From: Falsirhodobacter deserti | Lineage (GTDB): Bacteria > Pseudomonadota > Alphaproteobacteria > Rhodobacterales > Rhodobacteraceae | DNA: 64,000 nucleotides | Reading direction: 5' to 3' | Assembly (NCBI RefSeq): GCF_004015795.1 | Contig: NZ_ML137218.1 | Span: 62,001 to 126,000 of the forward strand | In this document: positions 52,172 through 62,852 of the stretch, piece after piece | How positions within the stretch are numbered: the first letter of the stretch is position 1 | How the letters are laid out: every line of letters begins with the position of its first letter | The notes under the pieces: generated by a model | The model's database searches: none | What the model saw: only the letters and a program-made list of their open reading frames with translations | What the model was told of the DNA's origin: nothing | Program-made: the position numbers and the translations under genes

Positions 52172-53476
52172 TCAGTTTTCCAGGCCCTTCGGCTGGCCGA
52201 CCACCACGAAATGCAGCGCCTCGGGGTCGTAAAGCTCGCGTGCGACGCGGTTCACATCCTCCAGTGTCAGTGCCTCGATCATCTCGTTGCGTTTTTGCGG
52301 GTAATCGACAGGAAAGCCCTGCATCTGCATGCTGACAAGGATGCTGGCGATCGGCCCGTTGCCATCGAAGCGCAGCGGGTAGGCGCCGGTCAGATAAGTT
52401 TTGGCAGCATCCAGTTCCTGCTGCGTGACCCCATCCTGCGCCAGCTTTTCCCATTGTTCGCGCACCAGCGAGACAGCCTCGCCCACATTGGCATTGTCCG
52501 AGGCGAAGCGGCCGGCCAGAAAGCTGCCATGCTCCATCGAGGCAAGCTGGCTATAGGCGCCATAGGTCAGGCCGCGCTTTGTGCGCAATTCGTCCATCAG
52601 GCGGGCGGTGAAGCGGCCGCCGCCCACGATCTCGTTCAGGGTGAAGGCGGCCATGAAATCGGGATCGTCCACGGCAGGGGCGGGCTGGCCGAACTGCACA
52701 ACAGATTGAGGGGTGGGAAAATCGACCACATGCGTATCGCCGTCCGCCTGCCAGTCCGCATCGCCGGGGCCTTCGGCGGCTTTTGCGGGCAGATCGCCCA
52801 GAAGCCGATCCAGCAGGGTTCCCAACTCCGTGGGTGTGATGTCACCGGCGGCGGCGACATAGATATTGTCCTGCGCCATTGTCGCCTTGTGCGCGGCAAC
52901 CAGATCGTCGCGCGTCAGCGCCGACACGCTTTCGGCGGTGCCCGATGCGTCGCTGCCATAGGGGTGATTGCCAAAGACATCGCTGCTGAAGGTCCGGTTG
53001 GCAATGGCGTCGGGATCCTGCGCATCGGCGGCAATGCCCGAAAGAACCTGCCCGCGCACGCGCGCGATGGCGGAATCGTCAAAGCGCGGCTGGATGATGG
53101 CCTGGCGCAGCAGGTCCACGGCCTCGTCCCGGTTTTCGGTCAGGAATTGGGCCGAGACGCTGACGGCGTCGGCATCCGAGGAAAACCCGAAGCGTGCGGC
53201 CAGCCTGTCGCGTGCGGCGGCAAAGCCCTGTGCGTCCAGATCACCTGCGCCTTCTTCCAGCGTGGCCGCCATCAGGTTGACCGCGCCTCGCTTGCCTTCG
53301 GGATCAAGGGACGTGCCGCCAAGGAAGCGCAATTCCAACGCGGTGAAGGGAATGGCATGTTCTTCCACCAGCCACGCGGTGATCCCGCCGGGGGAGGTGA
53401 CCTTCTGGATATCCACCGCCGCATGGGCAGGCAGGGCCAGGCAGATCACGGCGGCGGCATAGCGCAGGATCTTCAT
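52172..53476 (-). CDS. M16 family peptidase-like protein lacking the zinc motif
   Basis: 434 aa with a Sec signal peptide (residues about 1-19, ending AHA). It has the two-part M16 fold ([24 protein letters not shown], and the C-terminal [23 protein letters not shown]), but where active members have HxxEH it has no such motif, so it is probably the non-catalytic partner of the adjacent peptidase, as in other M16 pairs. The start overlaps the stop of that upstream gene by 4 bases. Confidence 0.88.
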   Translation of the reverse strand: MKILRYAAAVICLALPAHAAVDIQKVTSPGGITAWLVEEHAIPFTALELRFLGGTSLDPEGKRGAVNLMAATLEEGAGDLDAQGFAAARDRLAARFGFSSDADAVSVSAQFLTENRDEAVDLLRQAIIQPRFDDSAIARVRGQVLSGIAADAQDPDAIANRTFSSDVFGNHPYGSDASGTAESVSALTRDDLVAAHKATMAQDNIYVAAAGDITPTELGTLLDRLLGDLPAKAAEGPGDADWQADGDTHVVDFPTPQSVVQFGQPAPAVDDPDFMAAFTLNEIVGGGRFTARLMDELRTKRGLTYGAYSQLASMEHGSFLAGRFASDNANVGEAVSLVREQWEKLAQDGVTQQELDAAKTYLTGAYPLRFDGNGPIASILVSMQMQGFPVDYPQKRNEMIEALTLEDVNRVARELYDPEALHFVVVGQPKGLEN

Positions 53477-54810
53477 TGCGTCGTCTCCTCTTGTTCCAGC
53501 CAGCCGGTGACGGAGGCGCGCTTGTCCAGCACCTCTTTCGCCGCGTCGATCACCTGATCGGCGGTGACTGATTGAAGGATGCCGGGCCAGTCCTGCACAT
53601 CCTGCACCGTCAGGCCCACCGCCAGCGCCGCGCCATAGCGGCGGGCAAGCGCGCCCGCATCGTCGCGCGAATAAACATCGTCGGCCCGCAGCTGGGTCTT
53701 GATCCGCGCCATCTGCTCGGGGTCGACGCCATCGCGGATGAAGTCGGCCAGAACGGCGTCCAGCGCCTCTTCGGCCTCTTGCAGGGTGGTGCCTTCGGCG
53801 GGAACCAGTCCCAGCCGGAAGGACGACGGATCAACCGCCACCCCGTCATAGGCGGCCATGGTGTAGATGGCCTTCGGATCATCCCCGAATTGCAGCCGCT
53901 GCGCGAGGACCGAGGTGGTGGGATCGCCGCCCAGAAGCGCGGCCAGCACCTCCAGCGCGGCGGCCTTGGCCTGATCGCCCGGATTGCGTTCGGGTGCCAG
54001 ATAGCTGCGCAGCAGGAAGGGCTGCGCCACGCGCGGATCGCGGAAGGTCAGCCTGCGTTCGGCCAGCTGCGGCGGTTCCTGCGGGCGCAGGCGCGGCGGG
54101 ATCGTCGTGGACGGCTCCAGCCCGCCGAAATGCCTTTCGGCCATGTCGCGCACCTGATCGGGCGTCACGTCGCCGGCCACGACCAGCACGGCGTTGTTGG
54201 GGGCATAGAAGGTGGTGTAGTGATCCAGCGCGTCCTCGCGGCTAAGCTCCTCCATCTCGGCCCGCCAGCCGATCACGGGGCGGCGATAGGGGCTGTTGAG
54301 GAACTGGGTTGCGGCAAGCTGTTCCTGGAACTGCGCCGAAGGATTGCTGTCGGTCCGCTGGCTGCGTTCTTCAAGGATGACATTGCGTTCATTGTCCACG
54401 ATGGGCTGGGACAGGTTCAGGTTGGCCATCCTGTCCGCCTCCATCTGCATCATCAGATCCAGACGGTCCGCCGCCACGCGCTCGAAATAGGCGGTATAGT
54501 CATAGGAAGTGAAGGCATTGTCCGATCCGCCAAGAGCCGAAACCGTGGTGGAAAACTCCCCCGGCTTCATGTCCTGCGTGCCTTGGAACATCAGGTGTTC
54601 AAGGAAATGCGCAACGCCGGATTCGCCGGCTTTTTCATCGGCGGATCCGGTGCGGTACCAGACCATGTTCGTGACAATGGGCGCGCGGTGATCCTCGATC
54701 ACGACGACTTCGAGGCCGTTTTCCAGCTTGAAATCCGTCACGTCCTGCGCCAGCGCGGGCGCGGCGCCAAGACCAAGGGCCAGCAGGGTGGCTGGCAGGC
54801 GATGGGGCAT
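53473..54810 (-). CDS. Periplasmic M16 zinc peptidase
   Basis: 445 aa with a signal peptide (LPATLLALGLGAAPALA). The HxxEH zinc motif is present in VAHFLEHLMFQGT, with the downstream Glu in the VDNERNVILEERSQR block. This is the catalytic subunit; the next gene encodes the inactive partner. M16 pairs degrade peptides in the periplasm. ATGA overlap joins the two. Confidence 0.9.
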   Translation of the reverse strand: MPHRLPATLLALGLGAAPALAQDVTDFKLENGLEVVVIEDHRAPIVTNMVWYRTGSADEKAGESGVAHFLEHLMFQGTQDMKPGEFSTTVSALGGSDNAFTSYDYTAYFERVAADRLDLMMQMEADRMANLNLSQPIVDNERNVILEERSQRTDSNPSAQFQEQLAATQFLNSPYRRPVIGWRAEMEELSREDALDHYTTFYAPNNAVLVVAGDVTPDQVRDMAERHFGGLEPSTTIPPRLRPQEPPQLAERRLTFRDPRVAQPFLLRSYLAPERNPGDQAKAAALEVLAALLGGDPTTSVLAQRLQFGDDPKAIYTMAAYDGVAVDPSSFRLGLVPAEGTTLQEAEEALDAVLADFIRDGVDPEQMARIKTQLRADDVYSRDDAGALARRYGAALAVGLTVQDVQDWPGILQSVTADQVIDAAKEVLDKRASVTGWLEQEETTQ

Positions 54811-54896
54811 CGGGGTTCCTCCTTGCGATCGGATGGCAAGGTGGCCCGCGGGGGCACGGCGGGCAAGGCCGCATGCCGTGCCCTACGCGCTTGTGA

Positions 54897-55400
54897 TCAC
54901 TGGCCGGTCAGCGGGGCGGCGGGCGTGCGGCGGCCCTGCTGGCGCCAGCGGACGGTTTCGGACTGCGGATCAAGCAGCTCGTCGCCATAAGCTTGATAAT
55001 AGGTCGTGTTGTTCAGCACACGGTCCAGAAGGCGGCCGCGGTTGCCCGCGCGGAACGCCTCATCCTCGGCGGCAAGCTGGCCGCGAACGCCCGCTTCGGT
55101 GCCGTAACGGCCCGTGGCCGCCAGCAATGCGCCGTCGCCGGCTGCGCCCGCATTGGGGTTGCCGCCAAGGGCGGTGATCGCTTCGGCCTGCGGGTTCGGT
55201 TCCGTCCGGTTCACGCCGCCGGGTGTGGGGGGCGGCAGCGCGTTCAGCGAAGGCGGCATTTGCAGCGGTTTTTGCGGTACGACCGAGAATTCGTCCGGAC
55301 CGTTGCCCGCCGAGCGCAGGCGGATCAGGTTCGGATCATCCCCGCCACAGGCCGAAAGCATCAGGAACGCCCCGCCCGCCAGTGCCAATGCTGCACGCAT
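54897..55400 (-). CDS. bamF: DUF3035 lipoprotein, candidate BamF
   Basis: 167 aa. A short signal and lipobox LSAC place the lipidated cysteine near residue 18. The DUF3035 region has PNLIRLRSAGNGPDEFSVVP, LQMPPSLNALPPPTPGG and a TYYQAYGDELLDPQSE tail. In alphaproteobacteria a lipoprotein of this kind is the BamF subunit of the outer-membrane barrel assembly complex. Proline-rich and small. The next gene on the same strand, lspA, encodes the lipoprotein signal peptidase that would process it. Confidence 0.78.
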   Translation of the reverse strand: MRAALALAGGAFLMLSACGGDDPNLIRLRSAGNGPDEFSVVPQKPLQMPPSLNALPPPTPGGVNRTEPNPQAEAITALGGNPNAGAAGDGALLAATGRYGTEAGVRGQLAAEDEAFRAGNRGRLLDRVLNNTTYYQAYGDELLDPQSETVRWRQQGRRTPAAPLTGQ

Positions 55401-55451
55401 TCTCCGCCTCCTTCGTCGTTCGGCCCGTTCTAGCTTATGGAACCCGTCAGG

Positions 55452-55946
55452 TCACGAGGTCTTTCTGCGACCCTTCTTCGGGCTTTTCGTATCCCCGGTG
55501 AACAGCACAAGCCCGATCGCGCCAGCGAAGATCGCGATGTCGGCCACGTTGAAGGCATAGGGATTCTCGATCCCGCAGCAGGACATGTTCAGGAAATCGG
55601 CCACCGCGCCGTAAAGCAGCCGGTCCACCACGTTTCCGATCGCCCCGCCGATCAGCAGCCCGGCCGAAATCTGGGCCAGCCGCGAATGCCCCGGCGTGCG
55701 CATCCACCATGCCACCCAGACCGAAATGATAACGGCGATGCCGATCAGCAGCCACTTGGTGAACGCCGCGTCCCCCGCGAACAAACCGAAGTTCATCCCC
55801 TGGTTCCACGCCATGCGGAAGGTCAAGATCGGGGGGGCGACCTCGATCTCCCCCCGATGGATCAGGCCCATCCCGTGCACCACGGCCAGCTTGGTCATCT
55901 GGTCCAGCGCGAAGGTGACGGCGGCGGTGACGGCGAGGGCGCGCAT
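55452..55946 (-). CDS. lspA: Lipoprotein signal peptidase (signal peptidase II)
   Basis: 164 aa with four membrane helices. The catalytic aspartate pair lies in [17 protein letters not shown] and [20 protein letters not shown] and [10 protein letters not shown] are family blocks. It removes lipoprotein signals, for example from the neighbouring bamF product. The start is one base before the purH stop. Confidence 0.95.
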   Translation of the reverse strand: MRALAVTAAVTFALDQMTKLAVVHGMGLIHRGEIEVAPPILTFRMAWNQGMNFGLFAGDAAFTKWLLIGIAVIISVWVAWWMRTPGHSRLAQISAGLLIGGAIGNVVDRLLYGAVADFLNMSCCGIENPYAFNVADIAIFAGAIGLVLFTGDTKSPKKGRRKTS

Positions 55947-55947
55947 G

Positions 55948-57528
55948 TCAGTGCCGGAAGTGGCGCTGGCCGGTGAAGATCATGGCAAGGCCCAGACGGT
56001 CGGCCGCCTCGATCACCTCGGCGTCGCGCATCGATCCGCCCGGCTGGATCACGCAGGTCGCGCCCACGCTTGCCAGAACCTCCACCCCGTCGGCGAAGGG
56101 GAAGAAGGCGTCGGAGGCGGCGGCGCAGCCCTTGGTCAGCGGTTCGGAAAGGCCCATCACCTCGGCCGCATCCTCGGCCTTGCGGGCGGCGATACGGGTG
56201 CTGTCCACCCGGCTCATCTGGCCTGCGCCGATGCCGACGGTGGCGGCGTCCTTCACGTAAACGATGGCGTTGGACTTGACGTGCTTGGCCACCTTCCACG
56301 CGATCAGCGCGTCGGCCATCTCAGCCTCGGTCGGCTGGCGCTTGGTCACGACCTTCAGGTCGGGGAGGGGCGCGGTGTCCTTGTCCTGCCCCAGAAAGCC
56401 GCCCGCGACCTGCTTGAAGGCAAGGCCGCCCGCCTTGGCGTCGGGCAGGCGCAGGGTGGTCAACAGGCGCAGGTTCTTCTTGCGGGCGAATACTTCCTTG
56501 GCGGCGTCGTCGGCGCCGGGGGCGATCACCACCTCGGTGAAGATCTCGGAGATCTTTTCCGCGGTGGGGCCATCCAGCGGCTGGTTCAGCGCCACGATCC
56601 CGCCAAATGCCGAGGTGCGGTCGCAGTCGAAGGCGCGGGCATAAGCCTCGGCCAGCGTTGCGCCGCGCGCCACGCCACAGGGGTTGGCGTGCTTGATGAT
56701 CGCAACGGCCGCGCCGTCAGCCGGATCGAATTCCGCAACCAGTTCGAAGGCGGCGTCGGTGTCGTTGATGTTGTTGTAGGACAGTTCCTTGCCTTGCCAC
56801 TGCTTGGCCGTGGCCACGCCCGGACGGTTCGACCCGTCGGTATAGAAGGCGGCGGACTGGTGCGGGTTCTCGCCATACCGCAGGGTGGATGACAGGGTGC
56901 CGGCGAAGGTGCGGCGGCGCGGAACCTCGTCCAGCGTTTCGGCCATCCATGCGGATACGGCGGCATCATAGGCGGCGGTGCGGCTATAGGCCGTCAGCGC
57001 CAGCCGCTGGCGGAACGCATAGGATGTCGCGCCATCGTTGCGCGCCATCTCGTCCAGCAGGGCGGCATAGTCCTGAACATCCGTGACAACGTTCACGAAG
57101 CGGTGGTTCTTGGACGCGGCGCGGATCATGGCGGGGCCGCCGATGTCGATATTCTCGATGCAGTCGTCATAGCTGCCGCCACGCGCGACCGTCGCCTCGA
57201 ACGGGTAAAGGTTCACGACCAGCAGGTCGATCGGTTCGATCCCGTGGGCAGCCATGGCCAGCAGATGTTCGTCATCGTCACGAAGCGCCAGCAGGCCGCC
57301 ATGCACGTTGGGGTGCAGCGTCTTGACGCGGCCGTCCATCATTTCGGGGAAGCCGGTGATGTCCGCCACGTCCTTGACGGGCAGGCCTGCGGTGCGCAGC
57401 GCGTTCGCCGTGCCACCGGTGGAGATCAGCTCGATCCCGCGGCCATGCAAGGCGCGGGCAAGGTCCAGAAGCCCCGTCTTGTCCGAAACGGACAGCAGTG
57501 CGCGTCCAATGTAAACGAGGTCGGTCAT
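55948..57528 (-). CDS. purH: Bifunctional AICAR transformylase/IMP cyclohydrolase
   Basis: 526 aa. The N-terminal IMP cyclohydrolase domain ([33 protein letters not shown]) and C-terminal transformylase domain ([52 protein letters not shown]) perform the last two steps of IMP synthesis. The ATG overlaps the upstream heparinase-like stop by 4 bases. Complete length. Confidence 0.97.
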   Translation of the reverse strand: MTDLVYIGRALLSVSDKTGLLDLARALHGRGIELISTGGTANALRTAGLPVKDVADITGFPEMMDGRVKTLHPNVHGGLLALRDDDEHLLAMAAHGIEPIDLLVVNLYPFEATVARGGSYDDCIENIDIGGPAMIRAASKNHRFVNVVTDVQDYAALLDEMARNDGATSYAFRQRLALTAYSRTAAYDAAVSAWMAETLDEVPRRRTFAGTLSSTLRYGENPHQSAAFYTDGSNRPGVATAKQWQGKELSYNNINDTDAAFELVAEFDPADGAAVAIIKHANPCGVARGATLAEAYARAFDCDRTSAFGGIVALNQPLDGPTAEKISEIFTEVVIAPGADDAAKEVFARKKNLRLLTTLRLPDAKAGGLAFKQVAGGFLGQDKDTAPLPDLKVVTKRQPTEAEMADALIAWKVAKHVKSNAIVYVKDAATVGIGAGQMSRVDSTRIAARKAEDAAEVMGLSEPLTKGCAAASDAFFPFADGVEVLASVGATCVIQPGGSMRDAEVIEAADRLGLAMIFTGQRHFRH

Positions 57529-58832
57529 CCAATGGCTCCTGGGTCGTGGGGCAGATCGCGGGTCCGTGCCGGAGTATCGCCGGATCGGGAAAAGGTCCAG
57601 TCAAAGCGCGCGGGCCATTCCCCGATCTGCGGCTGCAGCACGATCCCGCCCGTGTCGATCTGTGCGCCGGGGGCGGTAAAGGCCCACTGCTCGCCCTCGG
57701 GCAGGGTCAGAAGGATGCGGTCCGGCGCGGCCTGCACGGTGATGCGCGGGTCCAGCAGGAACCGGATAGACAACGGCGGGGCGCGGAAGCGGCGGCGCTT
57801 CGGTGTCAGGATATGGGTTCCGTGCAGGGTGCCCCCATCCGCCGAAAGCGCAAGGTGGCATTCGCGCGGAAGCCGAATCCGGAATGTCCCATCGTGCAGG
57901 GTGGTGATGGCGGCCTGTGTTACCGAAACGCGGGAAAGCTTGCCGGGCAGCGACGCGCCATTGGCCGTAAGGATGCCGCCGGCGGTGACGATGGGGCCAT
58001 GGCGGCTTGCCAGTTCGAACCTGTCCGGATCGGCGATGACCGTGCTGCCGCCACGGGCAAGGCGTGACAGCCCCATTGCCTGTGGCGGCGGTGCCTGCCT
58101 GATGTGCGCAAGGGCCAGCGCCGCGTCCAGTTGCAAAGGATCGCCGCCCGACCCGCCTGTCAGCCGTGTCAGGCGCCCGTCGGCATGGCGCATGGCGCGC
58201 AAGGCGTTCACGGCGCTTGCGATGCCGTCGTGCACCGGCGCGTTTGGCCAGGTTTCGCGCAAGGCCAGCATCAGGACCAGCGCCCGAACCAGCCCGTCGG
58301 GATCGCGGGGAAGATCGGGAAGCACGATCCCTGCAGGCCGCAAAGCGGGGCGATCCAGTGCATGGGCGGCCGCCGACAGCCCTGCCAGTGCCGCAACCCG
58401 CGCCCACCCCCGCGTCGCCCGCCAGCGCAGGCGCAGGAATTCGGCCTGCCGCGCCAGTGCCTCCATCGCGGGAAGGGGCACGCCGCGCGGATAGATGAAG
58501 CGGGCATGGGCCAGCCAGTGCAGAAGGCGGGGGCCGGTGGATTCGGGCGTCCAGCCTTCGCCCCGGCCGTAATGCAGAACCCAGTCGCCGATGATGCCCG
58601 CCGCGAACCGGCCCGAGCGTTCGTCGCCAAGTTCCGCCAGATCGTCCAGCCAGCCGAAGGTCCACGCATCTGCCCGTTGCCAGGGATGCCCTTCGGCGAT
58701 CAACGCCTCGGCCCGCACGGGGTCGCCGGTCAGGGCCATCGGGGGCAGGGGGTGCAACAGATCGGGGACGCATGCCGACCGGCTGCGCCATGCTGCTATC
58801 TTGTCCCTCAGCCCTGCTTTTTTGCTTGTCAT
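57525..58832 (-). CDS. Heparinase II/III-like protein
   Basis: 435 aa. An alpha-alpha toroid-like N-terminal half is followed by a beta-sandwich with [19 protein letters not shown] and [14 protein letters not shown], as in polysaccharide lyase families related to heparinase II/III. It has no signal peptide, so it may act in the cytoplasm. The first two thirds are rich in Trp/Leu helices. ATG 58832 is chosen as the longest start that does not lie within the rsmB gene. It overlaps purH. Substrate unknown; possibly uronic acid-containing sugars or envelope glycans. Confidence 0.72.
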   Translation of the reverse strand: MTSKKAGLRDKIAAWRSRSACVPDLLHPLPPMALTGDPVRAEALIAEGHPWQRADAWTFGWLDDLAELGDERSGRFAAGIIGDWVLHYGRGEGWTPESTGPRLLHWLAHARFIYPRGVPLPAMEALARQAEFLRLRWRATRGWARVAALAGLSAAAHALDRPALRPAGIVLPDLPRDPDGLVRALVLMLALRETWPNAPVHDGIASAVNALRAMRHADGRLTRLTGGSGGDPLQLDAALALAHIRQAPPPQAMGLSRLARGGSTVIADPDRFELASRHGPIVTAGGILTANGASLPGKLSRVSVTQAAITTLHDGTFRIRLPRECHLALSADGGTLHGTHILTPKRRRFRAPPLSIRFLLDPRITVQAAPDRILLTLPEGEQWAFTAPGAQIDTGGIVLQPQIGEWPARFDWTFSRSGDTPARTRDLPHDPGAIG

Positions 58833-58866
58833 CGTTTGCAGAGGATACCGTTCAGCAGCGCCCCTG

Positions 58867-60126
58867 TCACCGCCGAAGGTTGACCATGAAGAATCCGTCC
58901 ATCCCCCCGCGATCGGCCCAGAAGTCGGGGCGCAGGCGAAGCCCGCCTTGCGGCGTGATCCATGCCGGATCGATTCCCTCCAGTTCGGGGGGCTGAACGC
59001 GCAGGTCCGGATGGCGCACCAGCGCGGCGTCAAGCTGCGCCTCGCCCTCTTCGGGCAGAAGCGAGCAGGTGCAGAACACCAGTCGCCCGCCCGGTTTCAG
59101 CAGCGTCAGCGCGTGGTCGATCATGCGCGCCTGCAGGGCGGCCAGCGTTTCCGCTTCCTCGCCCGTCTTGGTGAAGGGCAGGTCGGGATGGCGGCGGATG
59201 GTCCCCGTGGCCGAGCAGGGGGCATCCAGCAGGATCGCATCGAAGGGTTCGGCCTGCCAATCCAGCACATCGGCGGCCACGACATCGGCGGCAAGCCCGG
59301 TGCGGGCAAGATTTTCGCGCAGGCGCTTCAGCCGGGGTTCGGAGATGTCGACCGCCGTCACCTGCGCCCCGGCATCGGCCAGTTGCAGCGTCTTGCCGCC
59401 GGGTGCGGCGCAAAGATCGGCGATGCGTTCGCCCTTTTGCGGGGCCAGAAGGCGCACGGCCAGCGCGGCGGCGGCGTCCTGAACCCACCATTGCCCGGAT
59501 TCGTATCCCGCAAGGGCCGAAACCTGAACGCCCTGCGGCAGGCGCAGGCTTCCGGTGGGAAGGGCGGTGCCTTCGGGCAGATCGGTCGCGCCACTGCGGG
59601 GCGTGATGTCGATGGGCGGCTGCTGGGCCTGCACGGTTTCCATCGCGGTCACGGCATCGCGGCCCCATGTGCGGACCAGCGGCTGGCGCAGCCAGCGGGG
59701 CAGACGCTGCGGCGGCAGCCCGGCAAAGGGGGTCTGAAGATCGGCCACCTTGCGCAGCACGGCGTTGGTGAACCCTGCCTGATGCGACGTTTTTCGGTTA
59801 TGGCGCACGATATCCACGGCCGCGTTCACCGCCCCGTGCGCTGCGGCACCGCCCTCGGCCATTTCCACCACGGCAAGGCGCAGGGCGTTCTGCACAAGGC
59901 GCGGCGGGGCGCGGCGGACATGCGGTTCCAGCACGCGGTCGGCCTGTTCAAGATGGCGCAGCACCAGCGTGACCAACCGCTGCGCGCGAGCGCGTTCAGA
60001 GGGGGGCAAAGCCTCCAGCGGGCCATTGGGAATGCTTGCGGCCTGCGCCAGAAGTTGGCGTTCCCCCAGAACGGTCCCCAGAAGCTGCACTGCTGCCTGC
60101 CGTGCGCGAAATCCCTCGACCGCCAT
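58867..60126 (-). CDS. rsmB: 16S rRNA (cytosine 967-C5)-methyltransferase RsmB
   Basis: 419 aa. A NusB-like N-terminal RNA-binding domain (about residues 1-135) precedes a SAM-dependent RNA m5C methyltransferase. The SAM motif is LCAAPGGKTLQLADAG, with DAPCSATGTIRRHP (catalytic Cys) and TCSLLPEE (second Cys). It modifies C967 of 16S rRNA. It is the upstream gene of the rsmB-heparinase-purH-lspA series. Confidence 0.94.
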   Translation of the reverse strand: MAVEGFRARQAAVQLLGTVLGERQLLAQAASIPNGPLEALPPSERARAQRLVTLVLRHLEQADRVLEPHVRRAPPRLVQNALRLAVVEMAEGGAAAHGAVNAAVDIVRHNRKTSHQAGFTNAVLRKVADLQTPFAGLPPQRLPRWLRQPLVRTWGRDAVTAMETVQAQQPPIDITPRSGATDLPEGTALPTGSLRLPQGVQVSALAGYESGQWWVQDAAAALAVRLLAPQKGERIADLCAAPGGKTLQLADAGAQVTAVDISEPRLKRLRENLARTGLAADVVAADVLDWQAEPFDAILLDAPCSATGTIRRHPDLPFTKTGEEAETLAALQARMIDHALTLLKPGGRLVFCTCSLLPEEGEAQLDAALVRHPDLRVQPPELEGIDPAWITPQGGLRLRPDFWADRGGMDGFFMVNLRR

Positions 60127-60192
60127 GCAGCCCCCTTGTTAGCGTGGACCCCAGCGGTATATCAGCCACACCCGTTAGACAAGGAGAGCGCC

Positions 60193-60363
60193 ATGACCGA
60201 GCGTTCCGAACTGCCCCCTGCCGCCCAGCGCGCCCTTGCCGAAGCCGAGGAACGGCGCAAGCTGGCCGTGCAGGACCTGCCGACCGAACTTGGCGGCCGC
60301 GACGGCCCCGAGCCTGTCCGGTACGGAGACTGGGAGAAGAAGGGCCTTGCCATCGACTTCTAG
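60193..60363 (+). CDS. Succinate dehydrogenase assembly factor 4 family (DUF1674)
   Basis: 56 aa, beginning MTERSELPPAAQRALAEAEERRKLAV and ending in [23 protein letters not shown], the DUF1674/SDHAF4 signature in which the C-terminal aromatic-Asp-Phe tail is conserved. Members protect the succinate dehydrogenase flavoprotein during assembly. AAGGAG precedes ATG 60193. Sdh genes are not in the window. The stop is TAG; its 3' end converges on the GNAT gene with a 4-base overlap. Confidence 0.9.
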   Translation: MTERSELPPAAQRALAEAEERRKLAVQDLPTELGGRDGPEPVRYGDWEKKGLAIDF

Positions 60364-60791
60364 GGGTAGCGCGCCATCACGATATCCGGCCCGTCCTCGT
60401 TCGTGATGGCATAGCCGAGGGCGCCGTAAAGCCGCAGGGCGGCGGCATTGTCCTTGTGGACATGCAGCCAGACCTGCGGCAGCCCGCGTTCCTGCGCTTC
60501 GCTTCGAACCGCTTCCATCAGGCCCTGCGCCATGCCGCGCCCGCGGCAGGCGGCGCGCACGTAAACCATGATCACGGCCCCGTCGGGGCGCAGGCCGGCC
60601 AACCCCGCAGGCATGTGCCCGTCGAAGGCACAGAACACGGCGTTCGCCTCCAGCCTTGCCCGCCATTCACTTTCGGGCAGGCCGGTCCAGTCGGCGAGGG
60701 AGCTGGCATAGGCCGCGGGTTCCAGCCGCAGCGCTTCCAGCCGCAGATCGCGGAAGGTCTGCCAGCCGGCGGGCGTCAGGCGCCGGATCAT
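60360..60791 (-). CDS. GNAT family N-acetyltransferase
   Basis: 143 aa. Acetyl-CoA-binding loop [21 protein letters not shown] (R/Q-x-x-G-x-G type) and [18 protein letters not shown] at the C-terminus are typical of GNAT proteins. The acceptor substrate is unknown. ATG 60791 overlaps the dapB stop by 4 bases, so it is coupled to dapB. Confidence 0.9.
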   Translation of the reverse strand: MIRRLTPAGWQTFRDLRLEALRLEPAAYASSLADWTGLPESEWRARLEANAVFCAFDGHMPAGLAGLRPDGAVIMVYVRAACRGRGMAQGLMEAVRSEAQERGLPQVWLHVHKDNAAALRLYGALGYAITNEDGPDIVMARYP

Positions 60792-61597
60792 AGCCCCAGC
60801 ACGTCCATCATGGAGTAGATGCCGGGCTTCTTGTCCTGCCCCCAAAGGGCCGCCTTCAACCCGCCGCGCGCAAAGATGCCGCGATCCGAAGCGATGTGGC
60901 CAAGCGTGATACGCTCCCCCTCGCCGGCAAAGATCACGTCATGTTCGCCCACGATGGTTCCGCCGCGGATGGAGGAAAAGCCGATCGCCCCGCGTGTGCG
61001 TGCGCCGGTGATACCGTCGCGGCCGGAATCGCGCGCGGCGTCAAGATCGACGCCGCGTCCTTCGGCCGCAGCCTCGCCCAGCATCAGCGCCGCACCCGAG
61101 GGGGCATCGACTTTCATGCGGTGATGCGCCTCCACGATCTCGATATCCCAGTCGGCATCCAGTGCGGCGGCAACCTTCCGCGTCAGCCCCAGCAGCAGGT
61201 TCAGCCCAAGGCTGGTATTGCCCGACCGGATGATGACGGCATGGCGGGCCGCAGCCTCGATTCTCGTCAGGTGATGTGCCTCGAACCCTGTGGAGCCGCA
61301 GACGTGAACGGCGCGGGCCTGCGCCGCAAGGCCGGCAAAATCGACCGAGGCGTCGGGCGTGGTGAAATCCAGCACGCCCTGCGCTTTTGCGAACGCCTCA
61401 AGCGGATCGTCGGTCACGGTCACGCCCACCGGCGCCCCGCCCATCGCCACGCCCACATCCTGGCCGGCCCAGGCATGCCCCGAACGCACCACGCATCCCG
61501 CCAGCCGCGCCTTGTCCGAGGCCAGAACCGCCTGCACCAGCAGCTGGCCCATCCGGCCCGCCGCACCCGTCACCACCATTCCGGGAAGTTCTGTCAT
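60788..61597 (-). CDS. dapB: 4-hydroxy-tetrahydrodipicolinate reductase
   Basis: 269 aa. The N-terminal NAD(P)-binding [16 protein letters not shown] and the substrate block [25 protein letters not shown] with catalytic His and Lys are complete. It is a step of lysine and diaminopimelate synthesis. ATG 61597 is preferred over GTG 61600 because GGAGG lies five bases upstream. Divergent from rbfA. Confidence 0.95.
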   Translation of the reverse strand: MTELPGMVVTGAAGRMGQLLVQAVLASDKARLAGCVVRSGHAWAGQDVGVAMGGAPVGVTVTDDPLEAFAKAQGVLDFTTPDASVDFAGLAAQARAVHVCGSTGFEAHHLTRIEAAARHAVIIRSGNTSLGLNLLLGLTRKVAAALDADWDIEIVEAHHRMKVDAPSGAALMLGEAAAEGRGVDLDAARDSGRDGITGARTRGAIGFSSIRGGTIVGEHDVIFAGEGERITLGHIASDRGIFARGGLKAALWGQDKKPGIYSMMDVLGL

Positions 61598-61674
61598 CAC
61601 ATCCTCCGTTTTCGGGGTCGTAGCGTGGAAAGGCCGGATTGCGAAGGGGGCGCGAAAGGCTTACATCGGGAAAC

Positions 61675-62085
61675 ATGGCACGCAACATCCACACTCCGGG
61701 CGCAGGCCCCTCTCAACGTCAGCTTCGCGTGGGCGAACTGATCCGCCGCGTCATGTCCGACGTGCTGAACAGGGGCGAGGTTCATGACCCCGACCTGAGC
61801 AGCGTTTCGATCACCGTGGGCGAGGTTTCGGTTTCCAACGACCTGAAGGTCGCGACGGTCTATGTCATGCCGCTGGGCGGTGGTGACGTGAAGGCGGCTA
61901 TCGCGGCACTGGCCCGCAACAAGGGCGAGCTTCGCCACCGTGTCGCGAAGGAAATGTCGCTGAAATACGCGCCGGATCTGCGCTTCCGCCCGGACGAGAC
62001 GTTCGACCGCCTGGACGAGACACGCCGGCTGTTCGCCGATGAAAAGGTCCAGCGCGATCTGCGCGCGGATGATGATGAAGAATAG
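61675..62085 (+). CDS. rbfA: Ribosome-binding factor A
   Basis: 136 aa KH-type fold. SQRQLRVGELIRRVMSDVLNRGEVHDPDL and NDLKVATVYVMPLGG lead to LRHRVAKEMSLKYAPDLRFRPDETFDRLDE, the RbfA signature. It helps mature the 30S subunit 16S rRNA 5' end. Its 3' end overlaps the phosphodiester glycosidase start by 11-17 bases; the stop is TAG. truB lies two genes on, a common pairing (rbfA-truB). Confidence 0.94.
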   Translation: MARNIHTPGAGPSQRQLRVGELIRRVMSDVLNRGEVHDPDLSSVSITVGEVSVSNDLKVATVYVMPLGGGDVKAAIAALARNKGELRHRVAKEMSLKYAPDLRFRPDETFDRLDETRRLFADEKVQRDLRADDDEE

Positions 62086-62800
62086 GCTGCTTGCAACGCT
62101 GGCGGCCCTGTTCCTGCCGGTGGCTGGCCATGCCTGCGAAACGATGGAGTTTCGCGGCAACGGCTATGCCATCTGCGAAGCGGGGGCCGCCGATGACGTG
62201 CGCGTGTTCCAGACCGCGCCGGACGGGCGCCCCTTCGGCAGCTTCACGCGGGTGAACAACGCCCTGCGGGGTGAAGGCGAAAAGCTGGCCTTCGCGATGA
62301 ATGCCGGGATGTATCATCCCGACCGCTCGCCCGTGGGGTTGATGATCGAGGACGGCGTGACGCGCAAGGATCTGGTCGTCGGCCCGTCCGCGGGCAATTT
62401 CGGGCTGGAGCCGAACGGCGTCTTTTGCATCGGCGAGCGGTTCAGCGTGGTGGAAACCCATGCCTTCGCAGCTGATCCGCCGGAATGCCGCTTTGCCACC
62501 CAGTCCGGGCCGATGCTGGTGATCGACGGGGATCTGCATCCGCGTTTTCTGGCCAACAGCGACAGCCGCTATATCCGCAACGGCGTCGGGGTCAGTGCCG
62601 ACGGGCAGACCGCCTGGTTCGTGATGTCCGCGGACGAGGTGACGTTTCACGAATTCGGAAGCCTGTTCCGCGACGCGCTGAAGGTGCCGAATGCGCTGTT
62701 CTTCGACGGCTCCATCTCGCGCATGCATGCGCCTGAACTGGGGCGGGACGATATCGGCTTTCCGCTGGGGCCGATCGTGGGGATGGTCGTGCCCCGTTGA
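62069..62800 (+). CDS. Phosphodiester glycosidase (NAGPA/DUF2233) family protein
   Basis: About 243 aa with a Sec signal peptide (MKNRLLATLAALFLPVAGHA). The exported body has AFAMNAGMYHPDRSPVGL, NFGLEPNGVFCIG, SGPMLVIDG, RNGVGVSADGQTAWFVMS and LFFDGSISRMHAP, typical of NAGPA/DUF2233 proteins, which cleave N-acetylglucosamine phosphodiesters. Three consecutive ATG codons (62069, 62072, 62075) are possible starts; it overlaps the end of rbfA in another frame. Between rbfA and truB. Confidence 0.85.
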   Translation: MMMKNRLLATLAALFLPVAGHACETMEFRGNGYAICEAGAADDVRVFQTAPDGRPFGSFTRVNNALRGEGEKLAFAMNAGMYHPDRSPVGLMIEDGVTRKDLVVGPSAGNFGLEPNGVFCIGERFSVVETHAFAADPPECRFATQSGPMLVIDGDLHPRFLANSDSRYIRNGVGVSADGQTAWFVMSADEVTFHEFGSLFRDALKVPNALFFDGSISRMHAPELGRDDIGFPLGPIVGMVVPR

Positions 62801-62852
62801 CCGGGGCGCCGCCGCTGGTGTAGCAGGCTGCCTTTCGCAACGGAGGTGATCC

